Below, piece by piece: positions 26,906 through 36,418 of a stretch of DNA of 64,000 nt. A program made the position numbers and the translations under genes. The stretch is from Agrobacterium leguminum. GTDB lineage: Bacteria; Pseudomonadota; Alphaproteobacteria; Rhizobiales; Rhizobiaceae. The first letter of the stretch is position 1. The number at the start of each line of letters is the position of its first letter. Location: contig NZ_JADQWB010000018.1 of assembly GCF_015704895.1 (NCBI RefSeq), positions 51,598 to 115,597 of the forward strand, read 5' to 3'. A model generated the notes under the pieces. The model saw only the letters and a program-made list of their open reading frames with translations. It was not told where the DNA came from and searched no databases.

Positions 26906-28132
26906 TTATTCGGCGGGTTGCGCCACGGCCTCCATATCCGACCGTCCGCGATCTCCGGAGAGGCTGCGCTGGCCGAGCGCGATGATGGCGACTGTCGAAA
27001 GGCTTGCGGCGACGGAGACCCAGAAACCGTTATCCGGGCCGAAATTGTCGATCACCCAGCCGGAGACGAAGGCGCCGAGCGCCATGCCGATACCGATGCC
27101 GGTCATCACCCAGGTCACGCCTTCCGTCAGCATCGATTCCGGCACGCGACGTTCGATCAGGCCGAATGAGGTGATGAAGATCGGCGAGATTGCAACGCCG
27201 CTGAGGAAAACGGCGAAAGCGAGAAGTGCTACCGAGGTGTTGGCGACAAGCAGCGGCAGGGCGGTGAGCGCGAGCACGCTGACGGCGATCAGCAATTGCC
27301 GTTGCAGCGGCATTTTGGGGTTGAGCGCGCCGAGGATGAGGCCGACCACGAAGGAGCCGATGGCATAGACGCCGATGACGAGACTGGCGGCCCCCGGCTG
27401 GCCAAGCTCCTTGGTGATTGCGACGGCGCTCACCTCGGCCGTGGCGAATGTCGAGCCGACGAAGATCAGCGCGAGCGTGATGATCTGGACCGGGCGCAGG
27501 AAGATGGCCGAACGCTGCCGGCGGCCGCTTTCAACCGGACGTACCTTGGGCTCGGTCGAGCGTTGCAGAAGGAAGGCAAAGGTGCCGAGCGCCAGGAAGG
27601 TGGTGCTGATCATCATGCCCGCTTCCGGAAAGAGCGAAACCGCAAGGCCAACGGAAAGCGAGGCGCCGGAGATGTAGACAAGTTCGTCGGCGGCGGATTC
27701 GAAGGCGAAGGCGGTGTTCAGCTCCGGCCGGTCGCGGAAGATTTCCGTCCAGCGGGCGCGCATCATGGCGGGAATGCTCGGCATGGCGGCGGCGAGGAAG
27801 GCGGAAAGGAACAGCGTCCAGGCGGGCCATCTCTGATTTGTCGCGATAATCAGCGCCGCAAAGGCGATGACCGAGACGATGGTGGCGGGGATGAGGACCT
27901 TGCTCTGCCCCTTGCGGTCCACCAGCCGGGAGATTTGCGGGGAGAGGGCGGCATTGGTCAATGCGAAGGTTGCCGAGACGGCGCCGGCCAGCCAATATTC
28001 GCCATGAGTCTGGGAAAGCATGGCGACGATGCCGATCGGGGCCATGGCAATGGGAAGACGGGCGAAAAAACCGGCGGCGGAAAAGCCTTTTGCGCCTGGA
28101 GCCCGGAAAATTTCTCTGTATGGATTAGACAT
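26906..28132 (-). CDS. Major facilitator superfamily transporter, probable drug/solute exporter
   Basis: 408 residues with about twelve membrane segments and the MFS loop signature RLVDRKGQSK between segments 2 and 3. The start MSNPYREIF at 28132 is chosen because an extension to 28201 would be encoded across operator sites. The gene is divergent from a tetR gene, and the three palindromes between them are presumably its operators. This is the classic layout of an efflux pump repressed by its neighbour. The substrate is unknown. Confidence 0.82.
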   Translation of the reverse strand: MSNPYREIFRAPGAKGFSAAGFFARLPIAMAPIGIVAMLSQTHGEYWLAGAVSATFALTNAALSPQISRLVDRKGQSKVLIPATIVSVIAFAALIIATNQRWPAWTLFLSAFLAAAMPSIPAMMRARWTEIFRDRPELNTAFAFESAADELVYISGASLSVGLAVSLFPEAGMMISTTFLALGTFAFLLQRSTEPKVRPVESGRRQRSAIFLRPVQIITLALIFVGSTFATAEVSAVAITKELGQPGAASLVIGVYAIGSFVVGLILGALNPKMPLQRQLLIAVSVLALTALPLLVANTSVALLAFAVFLSGVAISPIFITSFGLIERRVPESMLTEGVTWVMTGIGIGMALGAFVSGWVIDNFGPDNGFWVSVAASLSTVAIIALGQRSLSGDRGRSDMEAVAQPAE

Positions 28133-28167
28133 CGGGATGCACCTTGTTCTAAGGGTGTCCACCACAT

Positions 28168-28184
28168 ACATACGTGGCGTATGT
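28168..28184. promoter_or_regulatory. TetR operator copy 1
   Basis: Perfect palindrome ACATACG-TGG-CGTATGT. It is the copy nearest the MFS gene, 36 bases before its start. Confidence 0.65.
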
Positions 28185-28198
28185 GAATGAGATAATTG

Positions 28199-28213
28199 CA
28201 TACGACGCGTATG
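28199..28213. promoter_or_regulatory. TetR operator copy 2
   Basis: Palindrome CATACG-ACG-CGTATG, the same core as copy 1. Its centre is 30 bases from the centre of copy 1. Confidence 0.65.
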
Positions 28214-28220
28214 TCAACTA

Positions 28221-28237
28221 ATATACGCGTCGTATGT
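28221..28237. promoter_or_regulatory. TetR operator copy 3
   Basis: ATATACG-CGT-CGTATGT, the same core with one changed base in the outer left arm. It is 17 bases before the tetR start, so it should serve autoregulation. Confidence 0.62.
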
Positions 28238-28253
28238 AGAAAATGGAGAAGAA

Positions 28254-28847
28254 ATGCGCAAACCTCGCAGTGAAATGATTGCCGAGACGCGGGCGAAGCT
28301 TCTGGCTGCCGGTCGCAAGGCCTTTGGCAGCATCGGTTATGCGGAAGCGTCGATGGACGACTTCACCGCTGAAGCCGGTCTCACCCGTGGCGCGCTCTAT
28401 CACCATTTCGGCGACAAGAAAGGCCTGTTGCTGGCGGTTGTGGCCGAAATCGATGCGGAGATGACGAAGAGGCTCTGTGACATCTCCTCGAGGGCCGCGA
28501 CCCGGTGGGAGGGCTTTGTCGAGGAGAATGTCGGTTATGTGCGCATGGCTCTCGAACCGGAAATCCAGCGGATCATGTTTCGCGACGGGCCGGCCGTGCT
28601 CGGCGATCCGTCGCGCTGGCCCAATGCCAATGGCTGTATCTCGGCTGTCGCCCGAAGCCTGGATGCGCTCCGGGAAGAAGGCACTATCGGCAACATCGAT
28701 CCGGAGGCATGCGCCCGCTTCATCAATGCGGCGAGCAGCAGCGCCGCCCAATGGATAGCCAATTCCGACGACCCGGAAACGACCTCGAAACGGGCTGTCG
28801 GCAGTTTCCGGACCTTTCTGGAGGGATTGCGGGTCAGGAAAGACTGA
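28254..28847 (+). CDS. TetR-family transcriptional repressor
   Basis: 197 residues. The N-terminal helix-turn-helix (about 25-50: MDDFTAEAGLTRGALYHHFGDKKGLL when read in short pieces) is canonical for TetR. The C-terminal ligand domain follows the usual length. It is divergent from the MFS transporter and is expected to repress both genes through the repeated ACATACG-N3-CGTATGT palindromes. ATG 28254 follows GGAGAAG. Confidence 0.87.
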   Translation: MRKPRSEMIAETRAKLLAAGRKAFGSIGYAEASMDDFTAEAGLTRGALYHHFGDKKGLLLAVVAEIDAEMTKRLCDISSRAATRWEGFVEENVGYVRMALEPEIQRIMFRDGPAVLGDPSRWPNANGCISAVARSLDALREEGTIGNIDPEACARFINAASSSAAQWIANSDDPETTSKRAVGSFRTFLEGLRVRKD

Positions 28848-28852
28848 CCCGC
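28829..28852 (+). terminator. Terminator-like hairpin across the tetR stop codon
   Basis: Perfect nine-base arms GCGGGTCAG / CTGACCCGC around the loop GAAAGA, including the TGA stop. There is no T-run downstream, so intrinsic termination is uncertain. Confidence 0.4.
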
Positions 28853-28976
28853 ATAGCTGCCTATCTGTTATTCCGGGTCGGCTAGGCGATCATCACGGAA
28901 AATGTGTAGAAATATCTGGAATAGATACAGATCATGTTATTGGTAGCACCTGTTTGACACCTCTGAGGTCAAGGTT

Positions 28977-29426
28977 ATGGTCGACAAGCCGTCGGAAAAA
29001 GCGTCCGGAAGCGCGCCATCGGATCAATCGCCGAAGCTTCTTTCAGGCGGCAATCCCCAGATTGCAAAAGGATATGGCGACGCGCCGGTGCAGGCCTATA
29101 TTGCCGCCATGCCGGGCTGGAAAAGTGCGGTCGGTGGCCGTATCGACAGGCTGATCGAAGGTGTCGTGCCCGGTGTGCGCAAGGCTGTGAAGTGGAATTC
29201 TCCCTTCTACGGCATGGAGGACGATATCTGGTTCCTCAGCCTTCACTGCTTTACGAAATATATCAAGGTGACCTTCCTTAACGGCGCATCCTTGCAGCCC
29301 TTGCCGCCCGGCACTTCCAAACATCCGAAAGTCCGTTACCTCGATATCCGCGAGGATGCGTTCGATGAAACGCAGTTCGTGGAGTGGGTGAGGCAGGCAA
29401 GTGTGTTACCCGGCGAAAAAATGTGA
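28977..29426 (+). CDS. DUF1801 domain protein
   Basis: 149 residues. It matches the DUF1801 (YdhG-like) family, with motifs VRKAVKWNSPFYG and FLSLHCFTKYIKVTFLNG. The biochemical function is unknown. A Lys/Pro/Ser-rich N terminus of about 30 residues precedes the domain. It stands alone between tetR and the pentitol cluster. AAGG at 28971-28974 gives a weak ribosome site. Confidence 0.75.
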   Translation: MVDKPSEKASGSAPSDQSPKLLSGGNPQIAKGYGDAPVQAYIAAMPGWKSAVGGRIDRLIEGVVPGVRKAVKWNSPFYGMEDDIWFLSLHCFTKYIKVTFLNGASLQPLPPGTSKHPKVRYLDIREDAFDETQFVEWVRQASVLPGEKM

Positions 29427-29587
29427 GCGAACGGGTTTACCGGTGCGACAGGCTCTTGGGCATGCGATGATCGCGAAATAGGCCGACGAATCATGCCGGT
29501 TTTCCTGCCTCTTAAGGATCGCGTCGCGCTGCGGATGATGAGAAATCGCGGGCTGTCCGATACAGTTTTTCCGGAGTGAAGAAAAAC

Positions 29588-29618
29588 CGGCCGATCCGGC
29601 CGATTTCTGTTTACTTTT
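29588..29618 (+). terminator. Possible intrinsic terminator upstream of the dehydrogenase gene
   Basis: CGGCCG-ATC-CGGCCG (29588-29602) preceded by an A-run and followed by the T-rich ATTTCTGTTTACTTTT. It could end transcription from the DUF1801 side, or act in the leader of the dehydrogenase. The remainder of 29427-29686 shows no gene. Confidence 0.35.
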
Positions 29619-29686
29619 GCCGGGGTTGCACGCCATCACGCTCACTGAAGTCGCTGCCAGGCGTATCGCAAACCACGGAGGATGAG

Positions 29687-30739
29687 ATGAAGGCACTGGT
29701 GCTGGAAGAAAAAGGCAAGCTCTCGCTCAGGGATTTTGACATTCCGGGTGGAGCGGGATCCGCTGAACTCGGGCACAAGGATGTGCGCATCCGCACCCAT
29801 ACGGTCGGTATCTGCGGCTCGGACGTCCATTATTACACCCATGGCAAGATCGGTCATTTCGTCGTCAACGCGCCGATGGTGCTCGGCCATGAAGCGTCTG
29901 GAACGGTGATCGAAACCGGTGCCGAGGTGACGCATCTGAAGGTGGGCGACCGCGTGTGCATGGAGCCCGGTATTCCCGATCCCACATCGCGCGCCTCCAA
30001 GCTCGGCATCTACAATGTCGATCCGGCTGTCCGCTTCTGGGCGACGCCGCCCATTCATGGTTGCCTGACGCCTGAGGTCATTCATCCCGCCGCCTTCACT
30101 TACAGGCTGCCCGACAATGTGTCCTTCGCCGAAGGCGCCATGGTAGAGCCCTTCGCCATCGGCATGCAGGCGGCGCTCCGGGCACGTATCCAGCCGGGCG
30201 ATATCGCTGTCGTCACCGGGGCAGGTCCGATCGGCATGATGGTGGCGCTGGCGGCGCTTGCCGGCGGTTGCGCCAAGGTCATCGTTGCCGATCTCGCCCA
30301 GCCGAAGCTCGATATCATCGGTGCCTATGATGGCATCGAAACCGTCAACATCCGCGAGCGCAATCTCGCCGAGGCCGTCTCGGCGGCGACCGACGGCTGG
30401 GGCTGCGATATCGTCTTCGAATGCTCGGGCGCAGCACCCGCCGTGCTCGGCATGGCGAAGCTGGCGCGGCCGGGCGGCGCGATCGTGCTGGTCGGCATGC
30501 CTGTCGATCCGGTTCCGGTCGATATTGTCGGCCTGCAGGCCAAGGAACTGCGGGTCGAAACGGTTTTCCGTTACGCCAATGTTTACGACCGGGCAGTTGC
30601 GCTCATCGCCTCCGGCAAGGTCGACCTGAAGCCGCTGATTTCCGCGACCATTCCCTTCGAAGACAGCATCGCCGGCTTCGACCGTGCGGTGGAGGCGCGG
30701 GAAACGGACGTGAAACTTCAGATCGTGATGCCGCAGTAA
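29687..30739 (+). CDS. Zinc-dependent polyol dehydrogenase, xylitol/sorbitol dehydrogenase type
   Basis: 350 residues of the medium-chain dehydrogenase family. Catalytic zinc ligands are Cys43 ([10 protein letters not shown]), His68 and Glu69 (LGHEASG). The NAD site is [11 protein letters not shown]. The lobe that normally carries four structural-zinc cysteines has none: the segment [10 protein letters not shown] replaces the CxxC pattern. The best reading is NAD-dependent oxidation of xylitol to D-xylulose or sorbitol to fructose. Its position beside a ribitol-type cluster favours a pentitol. ATG 29687 is preceded by GGAGG at 29677-29681. Confidence 0.82.
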   Translation: MKALVLEEKGKLSLRDFDIPGGAGSAELGHKDVRIRTHTVGICGSDVHYYTHGKIGHFVVNAPMVLGHEASGTVIETGAEVTHLKVGDRVCMEPGIPDPTSRASKLGIYNVDPAVRFWATPPIHGCLTPEVIHPAAFTYRLPDNVSFAEGAMVEPFAIGMQAALRARIQPGDIAVVTGAGPIGMMVALAALAGGCAKVIVADLAQPKLDIIGAYDGIETVNIRERNLAEAVSAATDGWGCDIVFECSGAAPAVLGMAKLARPGGAIVLVGMPVDPVPVDIVGLQAKELRVETVFRYANVYDRAVALIASGKVDLKPLISATIPFEDSIAGFDRAVEARETDVKLQIVMPQ

Positions 30740-30807
30740 AAGATCGCGTGCCGACCACCGATGCCTGCCACCGATGATTGAGTGGCGGAGATGCTGCGGA
30801 AAAGTAT

Positions 30808-30842
30808 GAGTGCGGCCTGCCGTTGTCCGGCGGTCCGCACTC
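30808..30842 (+). terminator. Strong hairpin downstream of the polyol dehydrogenase
   Basis: Outer arms GAGTGCGG / CCGCACTC (30808-30815, 30835-30842) with inner G+C pairing round TTGT, followed by CAAAAATTT. It is the probable transcript end of the dehydrogenase gene. Confidence 0.45.
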
Positions 30843-30968
30843 CAAAAATTTACCGGATATCGCCTCCGGGTGAGCATTGTTTGAGCGGATCACGCCGAAT
30901 TGTGCAAAAAAATCGGCGCGGCCGCCGAGTTTCTGGCCAGTCCCATGCGGCGACTATTCAATTCCCGA

Positions 30969-30987
30969 CAAAAAAGAGTCAAAAAAG
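30969..30987 (+). promoter_or_regulatory. Direct repeat CAAAAAAG, 11-base period, before the AraC gene
   Basis: CAAAAAAG at 30969-30976 and again at 30980-30987. A related CAAAAAAATCGG lies at 30905-30916. One helical turn of spacing is typical of AraC-family half-sites. The 383-base gap 30740-31122 otherwise holds only the hairpin at 30808-30842. I see no gene in it. Confidence 0.35.
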
Positions 30988-31122
30988 TATCGGTAATTTC
31001 TTCGGCGTGATGTGGAAGCACAGATAGCGCACGCCATATGCTCCTCATCAACGCCTGGGACGAGCCATAAAGAGGAATGGCTCTGCTCCGCAAATGCGGC
31101 GGACGTGTCGATGGGAGGAACT

Positions 31123-32010
31123 ATGATGCAGCCCGATCTGGAACTGGTGCACATCCGCAAGGGCGAATCCTTCGCCGCCTGGCGGCATGGCTATCCGTTC
31201 CGCACCGTGCGCTGGCATTATCATCCCGAATACGAAATCCACCTCGTCGTTGCCACGTCAGGCACGTTTTATATCGGCGATTTCGTCGGGCGCTTCGGCC
31301 CCGGTCAGCTCATCATGACCGGTCCCAATCTCCCCCAGAACTGGATCAGCGAGATCGAGCCGGACGAGATCGTGCCGACACGCTCTCTCGTGATCCAGTT
31401 TCCGGAGGCTTTTATCGAGGATGCATGCACCTCCATGTCCGAGATGGAGGTGGTGCGTGCGCTGCTGGACCGCAGCCGCCGCGGCATTCTGTTCGACGAT
31501 GAAACGAGTGATCGCGTTCGCCCGCTGATCCTTCGGCTGATCGAGGCGCAGGGGCTGACGCGGCTGGCGATTTTCTGGGAAATTCTCGATCTCCTGGTCA
31601 ACGCGCCGTCTTCCGAGGTGCTGGCAAGCCTGAGCTACGAGCTGGACCTGACCGGCATCGGCGACAGCGGCATCAACCGCGCGCTGTCGCATCTGCGCCA
31701 GCACCTGACCGAGCAGGTCGAGGAAATCGACCTCGCCGAAATGGTGGGCCAGAGCCAGAGCGCCTTTTCCCGCGCCTTCAAGCGTCACACGGGAACGACG
31801 CTGGTACGGTATCGCAATCAGCTACGTATCGATCTCGCCTGCCAGATGCTGCTGGCGGATCAGGAGGTCAAGGTGGCGGAGGTCTGCTACGATGTGGGCT
31901 TCTCCAATCTTTCGAATTTCAACCGGCATTTCCTGAAATTGAAGGGAATGTCGCCGTCGAGGTTTCGCACCATATTCGCAGCCCAGAAGGCAGCGGTCAT
32001 GGCGGATTAA
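31123..32010 (+). CDS. AraC-family regulator of the pentitol cluster
   Basis: 295 residues. An N-terminal cupin-like ligand domain (RWHYHPEYEIHLV, residues about 26-38) is followed by a C-terminal AraC domain (about 195-290) with VAEVCYDVGFSNLSNFNRHF as the second helix-turn-helix. The start at 31123 is chosen because GGAGG at 31114-31118 precedes it and the cupin domain begins soon after. The longer frame from 31012 is not needed. It stands directly upstream of the ABC importer and likely activates it in the presence of a pentitol. Confidence 0.86.
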   Translation: MMQPDLELVHIRKGESFAAWRHGYPFRTVRWHYHPEYEIHLVVATSGTFYIGDFVGRFGPGQLIMTGPNLPQNWISEIEPDEIVPTRSLVIQFPEAFIEDACTSMSEMEVVRALLDRSRRGILFDDETSDRVRPLILRLIEAQGLTRLAIFWEILDLLVNAPSSEVLASLSYELDLTGIGDSGINRALSHLRQHLTEQVEEIDLAEMVGQSQSAFSRAFKRHTGTTLVRYRNQLRIDLACQMLLADQEVKVAEVCYDVGFSNLSNFNRHFLKLKGMSPSRFRTIFAAQKAAVMAD

Positions 32011-32107
32011 ACCAGCGACACATCACCGATTTTTTAGAATTCGGGCAGAAGGCTGTCCGGAAACGGGGTCTTGTTGCCCCAATTTTCCAACCGGGAGGAA
32101 GAGTGAG

Positions 32108-33019
32108 ATGAAAATGAAGTCCAGGTTTCTGATGGCGACAGCCGCAATTGCAATGATGGCCGCTCCGGCGCTGGCGCAGGAAAAGCTGAAGATCGGCATG
32201 ACCTTCCAGGAGCTGAACAACCCCTATTTCGTATCGATGCAGGAAGCGCTGAAGGAAGCTGCCGCAAGCATCGGCGCCGACGTTGTCGTGACTGACGCCG
32301 GCCACGATGTGGCAAAGCAGATTTCCGACGTCGAAGACATGCTGCAGCAGAAGATCGACATCCTGCTTTTGAACCCGACCGACAGCGCCGGCATCGAAGC
32401 CGCCGTTCACGCCGCCAAGGCTGCCGGTGTGACGGTCGTTGCCGTCGACGCCAACGCCAACGGCCCGGTCGACACCTTCGTCGGTTCGAAGAACCGCGAT
32501 GCCGGCTACATGTCGTGCAAATATCTCGGCGAGGCCCTCGGCGGCAAGGGTGAGGTCGCGATCCTCGACGGCATTCCGGTCGTGCCGATCCTGCAGCGCG
32601 TCGAAGGCTGCAAGGCGGCGCTTGCCGAATTCGCCGACATCAAGCTGGTCGATACGCAGAACGGCCGTCAGGACCGCTCCGTTGCGCTTGGCGTCGTTGA
32701 AAACATGATCCAGTCGCATCCGAATCTCGCCGGCATCTTCTCGGTGAATGACGGCGGCGCGATGGGCGCCATGGCTGCGATCCAGGGCTCTGGCAAGGAC
32801 ATCAAGCTCACCTCGGTTGACGGTGCTCCGGAAGCGGTGAAGGCGATTGCCGACGGCACGCCTTTCATCGAAACGACCGCGCAGTTCCCGCGTGACCAGG
32901 TTCGCGTTGGCCTTGCCATGGCGCTCGCCCAGAAGTGGGGCGCTCGCGTCGTGCCGAAGGAAGTGCCGATCGACGTCATGGTCGTCGACAGCAAGAATGC
33001 CGGCGAGTTCAGCTGGTAA
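32108..33019 (+). CDS. Ribose-type ABC transporter substrate-binding protein
   Basis: 303 residues with a Sec signal peptide ending at about residue 23 (PALA|QEKLKIG). It is a type I (RbsB-like) periplasmic binding protein, with typical features NNPYFVSMQEALKEAA and ILLLNPTDSAGI. It should capture a pentitol or pentose. Ribitol is the first guess because a ribitol dehydrogenase is in the same operon. First gene of SBP-ATPase-permease-SDR-kinase-SDR. A GGGAGG-type ribosome site precedes the ATG. Confidence 0.88.
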   Translation: MKMKSRFLMATAAIAMMAAPALAQEKLKIGMTFQELNNPYFVSMQEALKEAAASIGADVVVTDAGHDVAKQISDVEDMLQQKIDILLLNPTDSAGIEAAVHAAKAAGVTVVAVDANANGPVDTFVGSKNRDAGYMSCKYLGEALGGKGEVAILDGIPVVPILQRVEGCKAALAEFADIKLVDTQNGRQDRSVALGVVENMIQSHPNLAGIFSVNDGGAMGAMAAIQGSGKDIKLTSVDGAPEAVKAIADGTPFIETTAQFPRDQVRVGLAMALAQKWGARVVPKEVPIDVMVVDSKNAGEFSW

Positions 33020-33034
33020 GATCTCCTCCCAGGT

Positions 33035-33061
33035 CCCGTCCCCGTCTTGTACGGGGGCGGG
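33035..33061 (+). other. Intercistronic hairpin between binding protein and ATPase genes
   Basis: An 11-base-pair stem (33035-33045 with 33051-33061, one G-U pair) round CTTGT, 16 bases after the stop. Hairpins here are a known way to make more binding protein than ATPase by protecting the upstream message or stopping part of the polymerases. Confidence 0.5.
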
Positions 33062-33088
33062 GCAGTCCCGACCATTGAGGAGGGTGAA

Positions 33089-34591
33089 ATGCTGGAACTG
33101 AATGGAATAAGAAAAAGCTTTGGCAAGATCGAAGTCCTGCGCGGCGTCGACCTTCAGGCGCGCCCCGGTGAGGTGCATGCGCTTCTGGGCGAGAACGGCG
33201 CGGGCAAGTCGACTTTGATGAAGATCCTGTGCGGCATTTTGCAGCCATCGGAGGGAACGATCCGCATCGACGGGCAGGATCGCCGCTTCGCCAATTACGA
33301 CGAGGCGATTGCCGCCGGCATCGGCATCGTGTTTCAGGAATTCAGCCTGATCCCCTATCTCAATGCCGTGGAAAACATGTTTCTTGCCCGAGAAATCCGC
33401 GGGCCGCTGCGCCTTTTGAACAAGGGCGCGATGCGCAAGCGCGCGGCTGAAATCATGAGCCGTCTGGCGGTGGATGTTCCGCTCGACGTGCCGGTGCATC
33501 GTCTTTCCGTTGCCCAGCAGCAATTCGTCGAAATCGCAAAGGCGCTGTCGCTGGATGCGCGCATTCTCGTTCTCGACGAGCCGACGGCAACGCTCACCCC
33601 CTCCGAGACGGAACACCTGTTCAAGGTGATGCGCGAGCTGCGGCGTCAGGGTGTGGCGATCATCTTCATTTCGCATCATCTCGAAGAAATATTCGAGATT
33701 TGCGACCGCATCACCGTTCTGCGCGATGGCGAGTTGATCGGCTCCTGCCTGACGTCGGAGGTCGACAATGACCGTCTGGTCGAGATGATGGTCGGCCGGC
33801 GCATCGAAGCCAGTTTCCCGCCGAAGCCACAGCTCGATCCTTCCGCCGCAAAGGTGATCGAGGTGGAAGAGCTGCAATTGAAGAAAGGCGGTCCCGTCTC
33901 GCGCTTTACGCTGCATAAGGGTGAAATCCTCGGTTTTGCCGGGCTTGTCGGCTCAGGGCGCACGGAAACGGTTCTCGCCATGCTGGGCGCGCATTCCGCC
34001 TCGCGCCGCAAGATCAAGGTCGACGGTGTGGACACGCGTTTTTCCGGCCCTGATGAGGCGCTGATGCGCGGCATTGGCCTGCTGCCGGAAAGCCGCAAGG
34101 AGGAGGGGCTGATCACCAGCTTCTCCATCCTGCAGAATATTTCGCTGAACAATTATCGCAAATACCGTAAGGCCCACTGGTTCCTCGATCTCAAAAAGGA
34201 ACTGGAACACACAACGAAGGCCATGGCGCAGGTGCAGGTCAAGGCGCAGGGGCCCTTTGCCCGCGTCGACACGCTATCGGGCGGCAACCAGCAGAAGATT
34301 GTCATCGCCCGCTGGCTGAACCATGACATGCGCGTGCTGATCTTCGACGAGCCGACACGCGGCATCGATGTCGGCGCAAAGGCGGAAATCTATTCGCTGA
34401 TGCGCGAGTTCGCCGCCAAAGGCCATTCGATCATCATGATCTCCTCGGAGCTGCCGGAAGTGATCGGCATGTCCGACAGGGTCTGCGTCTTCCGTTCCGG
34501 CGGCATCGTCGCCACGGTCGAGGGCGAAGACATCAATTCAGAAACAATAATGACAAACGCCACCACCGGGAGAGTTGAACATGTCGCTTGA
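33089..34591 (+). CDS. Ribose-type ABC transporter ATP-binding protein (two ATPase domains)
   Basis: 500 residues with two ABC domains. The first has the Walker A sequence GENGAGKST, signature LSVAQQQ and Walker B LVLDEPTA. The second has a degenerate P-loop (GLVGSGRTE) but a good signature, LSGGNQQK, and [13 protein letters not shown]. This asymmetry is normal for RbsA-type proteins. It energises import through the permease encoded next. It overlaps the permease start by 11 bases. Confidence 0.9.
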   Translation: MLELNGIRKSFGKIEVLRGVDLQARPGEVHALLGENGAGKSTLMKILCGILQPSEGTIRIDGQDRRFANYDEAIAAGIGIVFQEFSLIPYLNAVENMFLAREIRGPLRLLNKGAMRKRAAEIMSRLAVDVPLDVPVHRLSVAQQQFVEIAKALSLDARILVLDEPTATLTPSETEHLFKVMRELRRQGVAIIFISHHLEEIFEICDRITVLRDGELIGSCLTSEVDNDRLVEMMVGRRIEASFPPKPQLDPSAAKVIEVEELQLKKGGPVSRFTLHKGEILGFAGLVGSGRTETVLAMLGAHSASRRKIKVDGVDTRFSGPDEALMRGIGLLPESRKEEGLITSFSILQNISLNNYRKYRKAHWFLDLKKELEHTTKAMAQVQVKAQGPFARVDTLSGGNQQKIVIARWLNHDMRVLIFDEPTRGIDVGAKAEIYSLMREFAAKGHSIIMISSELPEVIGMSDRVCVFRSGGIVATVEGEDINSETIMTNATTGRVEHVA

Positions 34592-35558
34592 TGCAAACAC
34601 CGGCACTGCCGCGAAAACGGGCGGCTTCAGTCTCAGCGCCATGCTGCGTTCACCGCTCGCCCTGCCTCTGGCGGGTCTCATCGTCGTGTCGATCCTGATG
34701 GGACTTGCGAGCGACAATTTCTTCAGCCTCAACAACATCATGAACGTGCTGCGGCAGGTCTCCGTCGTTGGCATCCTCGCCGTCGGCATGACCTTTGTTA
34801 TCCTTACCGGCGGCATCGACCTGTCGGTCGGCGCGGTCATGGCGCTTGTCGGCACATTGTCCGCCGGCCTGATGGTGAATTCGGGCCTGCCTGCCTCCGT
34901 TGCCTTGCCGGCCGGTCTCTTCATCGGTCTCGGCATCGGTATCTTCAACGGGGCGCTTGTCGCCTGGGGCAAGATGCCCGCCATCATCGTCACGCTCGCC
35001 ACCATGGGCATGGCGCGCGGTCTCGGCCTCATTTATTCCGGCGGTTATCCGGTCAGCGGCATTCCGAGCTGGATTTCCTGGTTCGGCGTCGGCCGTATCG
35101 GCGTCGTTCCGGTGCCGGTCGTCATCATGGTGGTGATCTATGCCATCGCCTGGGTGCTGTTGCAGCGCACGGCTTTCGGCCGCCATGTCTATGCACTTGG
35201 CGGAAACGAGCTGGCGGCCCGTCTTTCGGGTGTGAAGACGCAGCGCGTCAAACTCGCCGTCTATGGCATTTCGGGTGTCACCGCAGCGCTTGCGGCCCTC
35301 ATCCTCACCGGCCGCCTCATGAGCGGTCAGCCGAATGCCGGCGTCGGCTTCGAACTGGACGCCATCGCGGCGGTCGTTCTCGGCGGCACGGCGATTGCCG
35401 GGGGTAGGGGCCTCATCCTCGGCACGCTGATTGGTGCGGTGCTGCTCGGCATCCTCAATAACGGCCTCAACCTCATGGGCATCAACCCCTATCTGCAGGA
35501 TGTCATCAAGGGCGGCATCATCCTGCTGGCCATCTATATCGGGCGCGAATGGCGCTGA
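34581..35558 (+). CDS. Ribose-type ABC transporter permease
   Basis: 325 residues with about eight to ten membrane segments and the family signatures [13 protein letters not shown] and [13 protein letters not shown]. It forms the inner-membrane channel of the importer. The ATG at 34581 lies inside the end of the ATPase gene and follows GGGAGAG. A TTG two codons earlier is less likely. Confidence 0.9.
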   Translation: MSLDANTGTAAKTGGFSLSAMLRSPLALPLAGLIVVSILMGLASDNFFSLNNIMNVLRQVSVVGILAVGMTFVILTGGIDLSVGAVMALVGTLSAGLMVNSGLPASVALPAGLFIGLGIGIFNGALVAWGKMPAIIVTLATMGMARGLGLIYSGGYPVSGIPSWISWFGVGRIGVVPVPVVIMVVIYAIAWVLLQRTAFGRHVYALGGNELAARLSGVKTQRVKLAVYGISGVTAALAALILTGRLMSGQPNAGVGFELDAIAAVVLGGTAIAGGRGLILGTLIGAVLLGILNNGLNLMGINPYLQDVIKGGIILLAIYIGREWR

Positions 35559-35597
35559 GCCGGCCCGGAAACATCTTCATAAACGCAGGAGAATTAA

Positions 35598-36329
35598 ATG
35601 TCTGAATCGCTGCAAGGCAAGATCGCGGTCATCACCGGCGCCGCATCCGGCATCGGGCTTGCCACAACGGAAGCGCTGCTGGAACAGGGCGCAACCGTGG
35701 TCATGGTCGACTGGAACGAGAAAGCCTTGAATGAACTGGCCGCCAGACTTGGCGACCGCGCCATTCCGCAGGTCACCAACCTTCTGGATGCCGACAGCTG
35801 CAACGCCATGATCCCCGAAATCCTCGGGAAGGTCGATCATATCGACATTCTCTATTGCAATGCCGGCACCTATATCGGCGGCGATCTCACCGAAACAACG
35901 CCCGAAGCCATCGACAAGATGCTGAACCTCAACGTCAACGCCGTCATGAAGAACGTCCATGCCGTCGTGCCGCATATGTCGGAGCGCAAGACCGGCGATA
36001 TCGTCGTCACCTGCTCGATCGCCGGCCACTTCCCGACCTATTGGGAGCCGGTCTATTCGGGTTCGAAATGGGCGATCACCAGCTTCGTGCAGGGCATGCG
36101 TCGCCAGATGATCCCGCACGGCGTGCGTGTCGCGCAGGTGTCTCCCGGCCCGGTCGTTTCCGCACTTCTCGCCGACTGGCCGGAGGAAAATCTCCGCAAG
36201 GCCAAGGAATCCGGCAGCCTCATCGATGCGAGCGAAGTGGCCGATGCCGTTGTCTACATGCTGACGCGCAAGCGCACGGTCACCATCCGCGACATGCTGG
36301 TCTTGCCGACCAACTTCGACCGCGTTTAA
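35598..36329 (+). CDS. rbtD: Ribitol 2-dehydrogenase (short-chain dehydrogenase)
   Basis: 243 residues. The NAD motif TGAASGIG is at residues 13-20, an acidic Asp38 after the second strand favours NAD, and the catalytic set is Ser140, Tyr153 and Lys157. The stretch GDIVVTCSIAG...WEPVYSGSKWA and the later SPGPVVSALLADWP closely resemble what I recall of Klebsiella ribitol dehydrogenase, which is stronger than a general SDR match. It should oxidise ribitol to D-ribulose, the substrate of the kinase downstream. Confidence 0.83.
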   Translation: MSESLQGKIAVITGAASGIGLATTEALLEQGATVVMVDWNEKALNELAARLGDRAIPQVTNLLDADSCNAMIPEILGKVDHIDILYCNAGTYIGGDLTETTPEAIDKMLNLNVNAVMKNVHAVVPHMSERKTGDIVVTCSIAGHFPTYWEPVYSGSKWAITSFVQGMRRQMIPHGVRVAQVSPGPVVSALLADWPEENLRKAKESGSLIDASEVADAVVYMLTRKRTVTIRDMLVLPTNFDRV

Positions 36330-36338
36330 AAATCTCCG

Positions 36339-36373
36339 GAGCGGCGGAAAGACCGGAAACGGTCCCGCCGCTC
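36339..36373 (+). other. Intercistronic hairpin between the ribitol dehydrogenase and kinase genes
   Basis: Nine-base arms GAGCGGCGG / CCGCCGCTC, a three-A bulge, then GACCG/CGGTC round a GAAA tetraloop. No T-run follows. It is likely an mRNA-stabilising or attenuating element. Confidence 0.45.
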
Positions 36374-36418
36374 AATCCTGTTCAAGCACCGGATGATCCG
36401 CTCCGAGGAGTATCGTAA

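Noticed and set aside
31997..33916. A 639-codon minus-strand frame across the pentitol binding protein and ATPase genes
   Set aside because: It crosses two real genes and their intergenic hairpin, which a genuine gene would not do.
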